From NCBI GenBank assembly GCA_011316305.1, contig SAUG01000012.1, positions 1-64,000 on the forward strand: a stretch of DNA of 64,000 nt, given 5' to 3'. Numbering within the stretch: the stretch's first letter is position 1; every line of letters starts with the position of its first letter. Shown here piece by piece: positions 47,657 to 59,711 of this stretch. The stretch comes from Rusavskia elegans. Its lineage: Eukaryota; Ascomycota; Lecanoromycetes; Teloschistales; Teloschistaceae. The notes under the pieces are model-generated. The model ran no database searches. It was not told where the DNA came from and saw nothing but the letters and a program-made list of their open reading frames with translations. The position numbers were made by a program, and so were the translations under genes.

Positions 47657-48991
47657 CTACAAAACCCCCTCCACCTCCCTCGCCATCCTCAACACTTCTT
47701 CCAAGGTCGAAAACTTACAGTTGCCAAAATATTTCTCGCGTTGACGGAGCGTTATATCTTTCGGGACCTCGGTGGCACCATCGATGGACCATTCGTCGCA
47801 CATGACGGCTTGGACGGCATAGACTTGGTCGTTGTCGAGATTCGCAGCGACGAGATCGCGTATTTCTTGGGCTGGGGTGTGGGTTTTGGGGATGGGGCGG
47901 TCTGGGGTTTTGTGGAAGGGGAAAGGCGGAGGAGTTAGTTCGTTGTTATTGTTGGGATGGGATGGGACAGGATGGTGAGGGGGTGAGAGGGTGGTGCTGG
48001 TGGTAATGCATGGAAGGGAGGTAGGTGGGGTGGGAAAGGGACGGAAGGAAAGGGAAAAGAAAAGGGGAGTAATTGATAAGGACGAAAGGGGGGGGAGATT
48101 GATGATACATACCGTAAAAGGACTCCATTGTTTTAATGGCATCGTTGTAGGTACCCCATTGACCGCACACGTAGGTGACAGGCTCCTATGTGATGCTCTG
48201 ATTAGATTTCGCTTTCTTCTTCACACACACAAGAGGGAGGAAGCTTACCCATCCTTTCTTATCAGCACAAAGCTCCACAATCGCCTTACCCACCTCCCTC
48301 GCCAACGTCCAGGACTGCGGTTCATCGCCCGTCCCTCTCACTCTCGCCGTCCAGTTATCCAAATCGATTGGGAACTCATGCGGAACGGGCTTCATGTAGC
48401 TTTTCTCCTTGGGCAGGAAATAATCCATGAACCAGCCATTCTCAATCAAAGTCCACTCAACCCCGTGAGCCTCGGTTTTCAAGATCTGTCGAAAAGGTTC
48501 GCGGGTGGTGCCGTAGAAGCGGGGACGGGCGGGATGAGCTTCGATGTTGCCGCAGTATTCGGAGGGCATGAGACGCTTGCAAAAGCGAGAGGCGATGCAT
48601 GCGGAGAGGAAGGCTTTGTGGATGATGATGTAGCGTTCGTCGTTGAGGTTGAGGAAAGATAGGAGGGTGGTGGCGTTGGTTTGGTTGAGGATTGAGAGGA
48701 CCGAGTCGTGACTGTAGTCGCTCACATGGATAGAGATGTTGCGAGAGGTGAACCATTTATCCCGCTATGTTTGTTGTCAATCGAAGCAATAGTTACCGAA
48801 CACAAGATGTTTAAAAAAAGGGGGGGGGGGGGTTTGGGATGATGGCGTATGGGTGGGGGAGCGGATGGGGAACGAACACCTCTCGAGATGACAACAACAT
48901 CGAAGCGGTCGTCTGCGAGAAGGTCCTCGCAGACAAATTTCCCCATGCTACCCACGGCTGCTAAGGCGATAGTTTGACGAGATGCTGCCAT
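47657..48991 (-). CDS. NmrA-like NAD(P)-binding oxidoreductase/regulator
   Basis: Atypical SDR of the NmrA/isoflavone-reductase group. It starts MAASRQTIALAAVGSMGKFVCEDLL at 48991. The dinucleotide loop is unusual (AAVGSMGKF, in place of the usual GATGxxG). Exons then give NISIHVSDYSHDSVLSIL, FCKRLMPSEYCGNIE (the SEYC block replaces the usual F-G loop), and VEWTLIENGWFMDYFLP, which is typical of the family. After further introns come SWTLAREVGKAIVELCADKKGW, EPVTYVCGQWGTYNDAIKTMESFYG, DRPIPKTHTPAQEIRDL and the end RMAREVEGVL. The first intron holds a long C/T homopolymer (48798-48832 region). It could be a reductase for a small molecule or a redox-sensing regulator. No catalytic Tyr-x-x-x-Lys stands out. 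Confidence 0.78.
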
Positions 48992-50302
48992 GGTGGTTGT
49001 GGTTGTGATGATGATGGTTGTCTGACGAAAGCGGGTAAAAAGCCAATCAGAGCAAGAGGGTGAAAGAAGATGCGTGCTGTACATTTATGAGGGGCATCCG
49101 AGGCCATGGCGAGAGCTTGGTGAAAGATGCAGATGGCCGAAGACGGCTTGCACTGGGGAGGGAGACAGAATGGAAGACGGAGATGCTCATGATCGAGCTG
49201 GAGAACAATCATGAGTGGGGTTAGCATACGCGAGATGCTACTGCACACTGACAAAGTGTCAACTGCATGAAAGCATAATGTGGGCTCACTGCAGATATGT
49301 TTGCGCGTCGAGCCAAGATGACAAGTCATGCAGAAGGGTCAGCGAATGGATCTGCGGAGGTTGGCGGGGGATCGCCCCGGATGAGCCAAAAGCGGGACGG
49401 ACCTCGGCCGCGGGAACATGATCGGAAACGTTAGCCTGTTGTAATCTATTGTATCGTTACGGTACAATAATACACCTCCTCCCTCCAATCCCCATCCATG
49501 CATGTCAGCTCACACCATCGGGACACCCCAGCATTTACCAGGATGCATACAACACCCAATTCACTCCAAATCCCATCTCCATGGTGAACAACCTCCGTTC
49601 GCGGTGCAGTGTGCAGTCCGCCCATCGTAGGCATTATTGCTATATCCTTCGCATCCTGCTCACATCATGGCTGGTCTCCTGCATGCACCCCTCCAATTGA
49701 CTGCATACGACGAACATCGTCCTTTCCCGGGGTGCGGAGATGTTGACAGAAGTCACAGCTGGTACCGAGTTCATCATTTCGAAGTACCGTGGCACAGCCT
49801 GGACCCACTAGTGAGAACCTTCGTGCTGAAGACGGGAAAACGAGAAAACCGTGGGGTGAGTGAGTCAGTACCTGATATGCGCTGTCGGGTCCCTTCAGCT
49901 GGTAGAGCACAGCCAGTAAGAGTCATTTGTTCTGCTGAAGAAGATCGGGGACATCGCCGCGAATCGGCGCTTGATTGACAATTGCAAAATGTGCTGTGGA
50001 CTTTGGGGGGAATCCCGGAGAGTAGGATGCATCAGATCTCGTGAGGCATTTCTTTCTCTGCGTGTGGCCCAAAGTATGATGCTCGTGCCACGAACACTCG
50101 ACGAGGAGGGCGATCGAGGTATCGACTTGCCTCTTCAGCTATTGGGAGAGTCACGGCAGTACGGTGCTCGGGAGTTACACGTGAACGAGTACTTGTGCCT
50201 CTATGTTCAAGCTAAGCGGCCGGCTTGAGTGACACGAGCGAGCAAAGTCATGGCCAAGGAGCGATCAAATATTGCTCAGAATGCATCTGCATGTGTCAAG
50301 GT
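48992..50302. other. intergenic
   Basis: About 1.3 kb with short chance frames on both strands. No gene recognised. Confidence 0.45.
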
Positions 50303-51565
50303 CTAGTAAGGATAGGCCCGGAGTTCAGCTTCCTTGCTCTGATCCAATCCGTTGGCAACTTGCTTTTCGTGTTCACCGTCGAGATATGGCAACAGCACTT
50401 CTTCGAACGACTCTCTCCCCTTGTATTTCGCAGTCTCATCGTCCCAACTCCGTATCGCCGATGCAAGACGCCCGGGAACGTAGGGCTCATCCACCATTTC
50501 GCTGATGGGAAGGAAGTACGTTCGAAAGAGAAAGGCAACCGCACCAGTGCGTGGCAATCTGTGCTCAACGCCGTCAGTCTTGTTGAAAACTTCGGATCAT
50601 GCTCATACGACTTACCTCCTAACACTTTGCCTTTCGCTTCGAAAGTGGAAGTTTTCTACTGGCATGTTCTTCTCTCCAGCACCTTTCGTGAACCCCTCCT
50701 CGTCCATTGCATCAAGGCCCTGGATGTACCAGGTATTTCTCTGCACCGGAGCGTCCGGTTGGATCCTCCGGAACAGGTTCATGACTCCTCGCTCGAGCTT
50801 TTCCTTGAACCCTGGCACCTTACCATGTTCGATGTGGATTTGACTCAACGGCATGCCCATTCTCTCGTCCAAGTTCCACAGTCCTGGCATGACTATAGCA
50901 CCAGCGGACAGGTAATACTGTCCATCAGGCTTCTCGAGCAAAAGCGCAAAGTCGTCTTGGACCAATCTCGCAGCCATTTGCATGGGGTCCTGTTTAAGCG
51001 GCCGCTCAACGATGTTGAATTGCTCGCCAGTGAGCAAGTTATCAATTCCCACGGCTGTCCTTTTAAACAGGCTTGGGTACCGGTGCGATAAGTAGTCACT
51101 GAACTCCTCCAATAACTCGTATGCCCCTTCGAGCGCCTCGGGCTCCGTCCTGGCGACGACTCTACCTAGATCTCTAATCCTGCGGGCCTTTTCTTGGTGA
51201 TAGTGAGGGAACTGATTATCAAGCTCGATCCACTCATCCCAGGGCATCCGCCGGAGGCCCATGGTGATGGGGTACTTCGGTCCATGATTGAAAGGACGGT
51301 ATGGAAGCGGTTTCGTGGTATCAACGGACCAATCTGGATACGGAGGGGCAACAGGTCTTTGGTAGTCCGAAGGATCCCAGGTGCCAGGTTCACGAACAGA
51401 TTGTTTTGAAACGCCGCCAGATCTGCTTGAATTGGTTCTGCCAGGCGATTTCTTAGTGTCGATGAAAAACGACTTGACCACTCTCACACTGGCCCAAAGG
51501 AGCACGGCAGCGATCAGAATGACAAACCAAGGTGATGGTAGGAAGTGGTTGATATCGAGAGCCAT
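50303..51565 (-). CDS. DUF3445 (heme-dependent oxidative demethylase-like) protein
   Basis: 401 residues from exons 51565-50616 and 50558-50303 (1206 nt). The N-terminus has one membrane helix (WFVILIAAVLLWASVRVVKSFF), so it is probably membrane-anchored. The core matches DUF3445: GLRRMPWDEWIELDNQFPHYHQEKARRI, QDDFALLLEKPDGQYYLSAGAIVMPGLWNLDERMG, IHIEHGKVPGF, RNTWYIQG and the splice-built RSERQSVRRLPRTGAVAFLFRTYF. A bacterial member of this family is a heme enzyme with a PAS-like fold that demethylates dimethylamine. Heme or substrate residues cannot be confirmed here. It stands beside an NmrA-like protein and an NRPS-like gene. A role in N-demethylation is only a family-level suggestion. Confidence 0.82.
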
Positions 51566-54263
51566 TGCAATTGAAGACCAATTCCGCCCGATCAAGGGTG
51601 AAGAAATTGATGGATACTATGACTTGGCCACTGCTTCAGAGTAGCTTGTGCAATATACGTACTTGTCGGTGTTCCGTCAGCGTCGGCGCCTAACGACAGC
51701 GTAGCTTGCTCACGTATGATGACATCGCCATGCCAAGCGGAAGAATCGGGTTCCGATGCCAGGAACTCAAATGATCCGGGATGATGGAGCAGCAGCGCCG
51801 AGCTAGGGAATCCTGCCGTATGCGTATGTGGTACACCCACATGCCATGCACGACCTCTCCACACTTTGCCTCAGTCATGCAACATCCTCCTAGCGTTGGA
51901 TCCCAGTTGTTCAACAGAGAGATTTCAGTCCGATCGCCTCGCGACTTATTGCCTGGGACACTTTCTGTTCTGACCACCGGGTGCTTTTGCATGATGAATC
52001 TGAACATTGGTCCCCTTTCACAATGCAATCCGAAGCCCTGGAGCTCTGCTTTCAAGCGAATGTGGATGGCTCAGTACCCCTCACTTTCAGATTTGGTAGT
52101 GTCCTCATTGCTTTTCCCGTTATGGCCGCGAGCCAGCATGTATGTTGTACTGTCCTGGCAAGACCGCCGTGCACATAGAAAGTCTCCAACGGCGTTAATT
52201 CCATGCTCATGATGAAGATTCCGTGAGAAGATGCATACAACCCTTATGAAAAATGTATCGTAGCAAAGCCCTTGCGAATTGTTGTATCTAGACAGTGTCG
52301 TAGGACCCAACCCAGGCACGAAGCTACCTTCTGAGTGATAAGGGTCTGTTGCGGCTTCTTTTGCCAGTATATGCTGTCCTCATAATCAAAAGCTCTGTCG
52401 GCCAAGAGCCACAGATAACTGTCAAGCTCATTCAAGACTTGCGGATGCAACTGCTGGCAAGGGAAGTTCCAGAACGATAACACCATGAAGCCTCTAATGT
52501 CGAGACCGATGTTGAAAAGTGATCCCAGCCAGCGCTTGAAGGGCATGCTCGTTAATGTCCGCTCGTTCATGTGCTGTCCGGATCCCGTCACCATGTGCAC
52601 TTATCTTTCCAGCCCATTTGTTCCTCTGCTTATCTTCCCGGAGGGAGGCAAGCAAAAAATGGGCGGCCATTGCAGACCATGCCCAGCCAATAACGAGTCA
52701 GCACACAAGAAGCCCAAACCGCATATAACACAGGTAAGGAACATATAATAGAGCATAAAGCGGTGTTAGCATTGAGTACCAACTCCAAAGTCTGATCCTG
52801 AGCATCGGTTTCTACTGGGGACTTTCCGGGACTCTGGTTGTTGATCCAACTCGACGGGATGGGGATCCAGTACCTCGAACTGCCTGCCAAATCAGAGTCC
52901 CCACCAGTGCATAAGACATGTCAATCGAAGTCGTCGCACCAGCCGCTGTCTGGCGCGGTTCAACCGCCGGTCATGATGATATTGCACTACCTCCAACAAC
53001 CCAAGTAGCTAGAGGCCAACTTATCTGCCGGCCTCTCGACCCGGGCAGTACTGTTGTGAAGGGTTTACCGGAAGGTGAGATGACCCGGGCGTCCACATAG
53101 CTGTAGCCCCATTGAGTATAGATCTTGACCTGCCATTGGACCTCCCGTCAACTGGGGTAAGATGATCTTGCATCACTATTCCTGGGATCTAGCTTCCAGA
53201 AACATTGAATCCTCCCGACCTGCAGCGTAGGGGAAGACTCGTTCGTCGTCCTCATCGTCGCCGCCTTGTCGTCGTCTTGGAAACAACTATTTTCGAGCTT
53301 GGCGAAAGGAGAGAGGATAGACACTGAGTACCCTTGTAGATATCGTATTTACTTCCACACGGTCTTGGCAGTTCGACGAGCAAAGTCTAACAATTGGCGA
53401 ACGATCCGGAGGAATATTTCTCTGTCAGCTTTGCGTTGCTCCGTATTAAAAGCCTGCTTGATGGGTGTCATAAGCTAGGCCCGGTCGAGCTTTCTAAGGT
53501 CGGCTTGAAACGAGTACACGAGTGGAGGACGGATAGTTTGAGGGTAGCAGGCAGCATGATAGACTGCTGAGTGTCTATGCGAGCCTAACGATTGTGACGA
53601 TACACTGCAACCCCCATCTAGACCAGCCTGTGTTCACTGACGAGCCACAAGTTTGTGCTTGTAGGCCCGTTGACATGACGAATATTCCACCAAGATAAGG
53701 TTCTCGCTGCCGCCATGGTGATTCCGAGAACTGACAAGAGCTTGACACCGCGACCGAGCCGAACCCCCAAGACGGACTGCGCCGGAAAGAACATTCTAGC
53801 AAATATCCCTGCGCGACAGCAATGATAGATGACTCACTCCGTATTGGGACGGAACTCTGAGATGTGGATCCCGAGAAGAGACCGGATAGCCACCAAGAGG
53901 CACACTCAAGACTAGTGGATGTCTGGTCTAGTCTGATCAACAACATGCGTCGAAACGATGAACATAAGTAGTGGGCATAACCTCCGGCAGCGGTCTTCCA
54001 CAATGCAGTGCTGAAGCCCAGTCGGGCAGCCCATCCATTCAAGCAAGGCCCTTGAACACCGAGATCTGGAGCTCAAGCCTTTCAAAAGGCCCAGATGCTG
54101 GCGCGGGTTTCATTGATGGGGATCCCGTGCAATGTGGGGATGCATACGTCTGGACACGCACTCTCTGTCCAGTGGCGTTGATTTGTAGGTTCAGGACGGA
54201 TTGTTGAGACAGACGTCTTCATCAATTCGAAAGACGCTTCAGAAGATTTCAATCATCAACACG
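51566..54263. other. gene-poor interval, no supported gene
   Basis: 2.7 kb with many overlapping short frames and no conserved motif, signal peptide or spliceable chain that I could support. A gene with unusual splicing or a decayed one cannot be excluded. Confidence 0.45.
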
Positions 54264-55403
54264 CTACGGCGTGTTCTTCGTATGGTTGTTCAAGGGTTTC
54301 CTATGCCTTGTGTAAGCTCGAGTACTTTTCGCAATTCGAGACTGCTTGCCTGATTCGGCAGACTTGATATAAAATTCTATGAAGCCACCGCGGGTAGACA
54401 TGAACTCAACCACGGTGCGAAGCACTCTATCATTGGGAACTTTGACGTGTCGCCCTCCCCACTTCCACATTATCGAGGCGTTATCCATGGGGTCGCGAAG
54501 GACACCATCTGCCAGCAGCAGTATTTTCCATGCGTCAAAGCTCAGGTTTTCGACGGTGATGGGAGCACCTTGCCTCACATTTCGAGCGATGTGTCTCAGA
54601 GAGCACGTAGATTGCGTACGGTCCTCTCGCTCACTAAGTAACAGCATGCTTCCAAGGCCGGATGGTTGTGCAACATTCGCTACCAGGGGCTGAGGGTGAG
54701 CCGTGTGAAGAGTGGGTGGATTTGGGACGGTCGGATTTGAGACAGTAGGATTTGGGGCAGTTATTGTGGGCGCCGTAGGCACGCGGGGCCGTCGCATCTC
54801 TGGGTGCATGACGGATCTGGAACCGGGATTGTTGGCGCTGGGTAGTCCCTTGCGATAAAGAGCACGACCTGACTTGGTCTTCACATTGTGTTTGATCCTG
54901 CTTGCCAGCTGCTGCAAAGCTTTGATGCGGAGGGAATTTGGAACATTAGGCACGTCGTCATGAGGCAATGCTTGATCCAAGAGTGCGGATAGTTGGGTCT
55001 TTCGATCCCCTGTCAAAGAGTGCTCGACGAGACCAGCTTGGCACATTGCCTTTTCGACCTTGCCGTATAGGCGAGTGTATTCATCGTCCGTGTAGCCAAA
55101 GCATTTCTTGATGTCTGCAGACTTCCAGCCGTTCTGTGGGAAGTGGTGCATGTCGGTTGAGTTGGCTTCTGAGTCGGCCAGGTCCGATGTGTTTTCGTGC
55201 TGCAGAGCAGAAGCCATGAGGCTATCCATAAGGGTATCCATCAAGGACGAGGCTTCCAGCCATGTCGTTGCTTCAATCTTCGTGATACCGCGTCTGTCGC
55301 AAGCTCGGATCACCCACGCTAGCCGGATACTCAAAGGTGTCCGCGCTAAGCTATAACGGCTGCACGGTATAATCCAATGCCAAGTCCTTCGATATAACCA
55401 CAT
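54264..55403 (-). CDS. hypothetical protein, 379 aa
   Basis: Single open frame from an ATG at 55403. I recognise no domain. The first half is charged and helical (TKIEATTWLEASSLMDTLMDSLM, then FGYTDDEYTRLYGKVEKAM). The middle has a proline-rich run of short repeats (TAPNPTVSNPTVPNPPT), preceded by a basic patch (HPEMRRPRVP). The last about 100 residues form a compact block around ITVENLSFDAWKILLLADGVL and GGRHVKVPNDRVLRTVVEFMSTRGGFIEFY. The end is Lys/Arg-rich. A later start at Met near 55242 is possible. Codon pattern looks coding across the length. Function is unknown. Confidence 0.55.
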   Translation of the reverse strand: MWLYRRTWHWIIPCSRYSLARTPLSIRLAWVIRACDRRGITKIEATTWLEASSLMDTLMDSLMASALQHENTSDLADSEANSTDMHHFPQNGWKSADIKKCFGYTDDEYTRLYGKVEKAMCQAGLVEHSLTGDRKTQLSALLDQALPHDDVPNVPNSLRIKALQQLASRIKHNVKTKSGRALYRKGLPSANNPGSRSVMHPEMRRPRVPTAPTITAPNPTVSNPTVPNPPTLHTAHPQPLVANVAQPSGLGSMLLLSEREDRTQSTCSLRHIARNVRQGAPITVENLSFDAWKILLLADGVLRDPMDNASIMWKWGGRHVKVPNDRVLRTVVEFMSTRGGFIEFYIKSAESGKQSRIAKSTRAYTRHRKPLNNHTKNTP

Positions 55404-55643
55404 CCAGGACCGTTCCTATTTGATTACACCGGCCATTGCTCGATTGAGGTGAACGCTTGTACTTCTGGAAGCATTGTCTCAGTAAGATCAGGCAATTGAT
55501 AACAGAACATCCTCCAACGGGGAACAGGCTGTTGTACGTCCCTCATTGCGGTTGATTTTCGACATAACGAGACACCTCAAGCAAGGCAACACCGATGGCC
55601 TGAGTCTCTTCACCACCACCTGATCTACCTAACAACATCGATC

Positions 55644-57604
55644 ATGGGTCAAGGACATTCAGACGAGCATGTAGCCCGCAATGTATCAACCGGTCCGCAC
55701 CTCCACGGCCTACGACTCGTTGCTGCTGGAGCTCACTCCTTGCAGAACAATTGAGCCATGAGCTTGCCTTACGCTTTGCAAAGAAGTGCTTCACCCCCCT
55801 CGAAATCACTCATTTCAAAGATATCTTCAGATCTCTTGCAGACGAGCAAGATGGCATCCAATACTGGAAGGAGGAGACCTTATGCCGCTTTCTGGTTGTC
55901 CCGGATGCCTTGGGCCCAGGTCCCTTGATCTACCAGATGGCCACTTACCTAGGCGCCTTTCCGTTCCCAAGTCTGGCGCCTAGTATCTTGACCATTGAGG
56001 CTATGCTCAAGGTTGTTGTCATCATGACGGAAAGATATGGCACTGTTCTGAAGAGAGGTCGAGCGGACCGGAACAAGCTCTTGTTCAGGAGTCTTGCTGT
56101 TTTCGACAGAAGAATGAGCTCCGTACACGAGAAGCCGTCGCAGGAGCTTCTAGATTCAGTACGGGATGAGGAATCGGACAAGGTGGATACCAGCGATGCA
56201 GTACTCGAGGAAGCTCGAAGCCAGGCCGCTGATCACGAGCCTCGTTCTGCCTTGGGCTTTGCTATAGACAAGCCTGCGAACGACGAGGATGAAGAGGAAG
56301 ATGACGACGAGCTAGCATTGGCTGCTCTTGACTCATTGGATGCTATCGAGGTATTCAAGTACGACCAGAGAGCTACAGACACCAAGATACATCATGCCCA
56401 AATCCCCGTCGACAACTTCCGCCGACTGCTGATGCTGCTGCTCGTCATTGCTCCTCTTGACTCCCAAGAAAGCTTATCCAAACATGCCGAGCGACTTACA
56501 CCTCCCCGAGTAGAAAGTCTAAGGCAGGTCGCCGATAGTATACTCTGGTCTTTCACGCCTGAACAAAACGCAGGCATCTTCTACCAATCCTTCAATAAAA
56601 TCATCCCAACTTCTCTGCCATACATGTTCGATGGTCTCAACCCCTTATTCGAGCACTTCCTTTTCTCGAAGAACATTGATCTCTCCAAAAGAAAGCGCTC
56701 CTCAGCACTTACCCAGATGACCTCTTCCACCGTACCCCATATACCAGACCCACCACTCGAACCACTCCTCCCTCGAGAAGGCGACATCCTCAACCTCGAC
56801 ATCCTCAGCCAAATGTCGTTCTTTATTAAAGGCAACAACCTCTTCCGTCGCTTACGACCCCTCTACCTGGGCGGAGACGCAGGCTTCAGTCTGGGTTCCA
56901 TCGAACAAAAAGTCTTCAACTGGCGTGCTCCCAGCATCCTTCTCGTCTCCGGAACACGTCTACCATCCACCCCCAAAGGCACCCGAGAACGATCATTCGC
57001 CGACACCTTACCTACCAAACGTTTTCCCAACGGAGTATCCGGCAACAACTCTCAGGGCAAAGTAATCTTTGGTGCGTACACCGACGTCCCTTGGACGCAC
57101 ACCTACAAAGAAGCCATCGGCGGTTCCGAGATGCTCTTATTCCAATTAAGCCCGCTGCACGAAGTCTTCCGCGCCAGCACCCTCAGCAGAGACTATCTGA
57201 CCTTCACCAAAGCCGGTGTCGGTTTCGGCTGTCCACCACCTCGTTCTAAGAACGTTTCCGGCCTAACATCTCATACCTCTTTAGGCCCTGTCTCGTTGAT
57301 GCTCGATTCCTCCCTGGAATTCGGTGTTTTCACACATGATAGCACGGGAGGGGGATCTTTCCACCCTAGCGTCACCCGGAATGCCGACTGGCAGGATCGC
57401 TTCGAGATTGAGAATCTTGAGATTTGGGGATGTGGTGGGGATGAGGAGGCGGAGAGGCAGAGAGCGGCTTGGGCTTTTGAGGAGAGGGAGGCCGAGGCGA
57501 GGCGGAGTGTGAAGATGGGGAAGGATATCGAAGCTGATAGGGCGTTGTTGGAGATGGCTGGGTTGATTGGGGGACATGGGAATACCGGAGGGAGTATGGG
57601 ATGA
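55644..57604 (+). CDS. RTC5: TLDc-domain protein Rtc5
   Basis: Two exons, 55644-55692 and 55746-57604 (1908 nt, 635 residues). The tiny first exon was needed because the long frame has no early ATG. It gives MGQGHSDEHVARNVSTEQ followed by LSHELALRFAKKCFTPLE, which matches the family start, and Gly2 suggests N-myristoylation. The middle is acidic (EDEEEDDDELALAALDSLD). The TLDc domain covers about residues 370-580 with LRPLYLGGDAGFSLGSIEQKVFNW, SILLVSGT, VIFGAYTDVPWTHT, LSPLHEVFRAS, GVGFG and LGPVSLMLDSSLEFGVFTHD. The C-terminus is a charged helix. In yeast, Rtc5 acts on the vacuolar ATPase. The telomere-capping name comes from a genetic screen. Confidence 0.9.
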
Positions 57605-58180
57605 TTCAATATGTTGCCTATGGTGCCGTAGAATCATGTATTTGGAGAGGTGGATATTGGTTGAATTTTTTCCTGGGTGGGCTCTGGATTGGGGACAATT
57701 TAGTCTTGCTCAGGGTTTGACGGAATGAAATGCTTTTGTGGGAGTACGGGACGGTATTCCTAATATCTCTCACTCACGAGCAACATACACACAGATAATT
57801 CCTCCAATGAAACGTGAGAGAGGGATTCATCCCTCTGGTGCCTCCAACTCCGATCCTCCAAAAATGAATCTACTTCAGCCCTACGGCTATCAAATCACCG
57901 TCCTCTAACATCTTCCTACTCGAGTTTCAATCCAACACCCTCCTAAGCACAAGTCGCCCTCAGACCATCACAGTCTAAGAATACAATCCCCCATCCCAGA
58001 TATCAACGAACAAACCACTACCGCCTTTCATCCAATAAACTCCGAAGCCTTGATCGCCATACAATCAATCATCAACCACAACCGTCAACCACCCTACTCC
58101 CTCCATTCCCACCCACAACGACTACCTCACCCCTTCACTTCTCTCCCTGTATTGTTCACCCACTCTAAAAGAACAATTCG
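57605..58180. other. intergenic, promoter of bL36m gene
   Basis: Contains a pyrimidine/adenine-rich leader just before the bL36m start. No gene seen. Confidence 0.5.
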
Positions 58181-58882
58181 ATGTCCCTCCTCCATCCCTC
58201 GCTCGCCCTCCGCAGCCTCCGCTCTATACACCCGCTCAGAGCCACCATCCCCCAATCCCTACCCTCACCCCACCACCAAAGCCTCCTCAACTCTCCATTA
58301 ACGAATACCAGCTGCTCAATAACAATACCAACAAAATCAACACCACCATCCGCATCAAGATCTTATTCGATATGGAGTCGCAGCAGAAATATTGTGGCTG
58401 CTACAGGGACATGGCGAAGGGCCATATTAGGGTGGAGGGGGAAAACAGGGAATGGAATGCTATGGGAGCAAAAGGAGCAGCGGCGAGGGATGAAAGTCCG
58501 GAGTTCGGTGAAGAAGATGTGTGATGGGTGCAAGGTACATGATTCCTCCCTCATTTCATCTTCTCTCCATCCTCCTCTACCACATGCTATCTCAATCCAT
58601 GCAATCTCAGTCTATGCCTTCTTATCTACCTACACCTCCAACATCCCCTTCATCACCAAAAGTTTCTTCACCACACAGACGAAGCCCAAGCCCCAGCCCC
58701 CCAACGTGCCCCTTCCCAAGATCCCCTAACTATTAAAACCCCATTCCCTCACCACCCCATCCCTCGTCAATAACCTAAAAAACCCAATTCTAACTTCCCA
58801 CCTCCAAAAGTCCGTCCGCCGAAAAGGTTACGTCTACATCATCTGCTCCAAGAACCAGAAACATAAGCAGCGGCAGGGATGA
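58181..58882 (+). CDS. RTC6: mitochondrial ribosomal protein bL36m
   Basis: Exons 58181-58534 and 58811-58882 with a 276-nt intron make 426 nt, 141 residues. The C-terminal 38 residues are the complete bacterial-type L36: MKVRSSVKKMCDGCK, then SVRRKGYVYIICSKNQKHKQ, with the zinc set C-x2-C, C and H. The roughly 100-residue N-terminal extension is rich in Ser, Arg and Pro and starts MSLLHPSLALRSLRSIHPLRAT, fitting a mitochondrial presequence. The protein sits in the mitochondrial large subunit. The second exon is too short to be seen as an open frame by itself, and the gene is easy to miss. Confidence 0.92.
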
Positions 58883-59711
58883 CAACCCTCCCTCTCCTAC
58901 TCGCCTTCACCATACCGAGCTGGACATGAAAATATGGCGTGAACATGTGGATATGAGGGAAGTGGTCTGTGGGGATATCATGAAAGAGGAGAGGAGATAG
59001 CATATGGGAGATAAGCAGGGAGAAAGGATCATCAAGATTAGGGAAGGGGAGGGAATGTGATAGGTAGGAGTAGTGTTGCTGGTGCTGCTGGTGTGGTGTG
59101 ATGTTTGTGTGTGATTACATTCTATCTCACCTCAGGAAGGGACCAAAGGAGAGAGAGGGAAGTGAGAATCAAGAGATTAAGGCCCAGTCGGAGGTCACTC
59201 GAGTTAGCCAGAACCCTGTATTAGAGAATTATAGAACCTCAAGTTCTTGACACCGTTTGTATCATCATTCTCGTCCATTACTCTCGAGCGATTGGGGTCT
59301 ATTAATGTTTTTAAATGGAATCCGGATCTCAGCTGTCTACCCATCTGGAGCCGAAAGAAACTGGTACGACTTCACAGCAAGGACACCATACGTGACAGAG
59401 ACTGTTCATTGTGCTATGAGACTGCCACTACTATACAAGCCCTCCGATCCAAAGCCCGCCATTGAGAATGATATGCCACGAACAGGGAAAGCAGAGATAT
59501 TTAGTTTGCAAGTTTTCTTTTGTCTTCCCCCGTCGGCTCAGCTACAGTCTCATTATTTTCTGGTATCATGCACGCACAGTACAATCTTGTTCCTATGTTC
59601 AAATCTTCTTTCCTTCCTTCCACGGTCTATTCCCTTCATCCCACTGTTTAACATCAAAAAGCGTCGATACATAGGATCCGACTACAGTGGGACGAGGTAA
59701 GCTCATGCCGT
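58883..59711. other. intergenic, converging 3' ends
   Basis: Short chance frames only, between the bL36m stop and the rhodopsin stop. Confidence 0.45.

Noticed and set aside
47210..47938. 242-residue plus-strand frame
   Set aside because: Overlaps and is antisense to the last exons of the NmrA-like gene, and its upstream part is A-rich low complexity.
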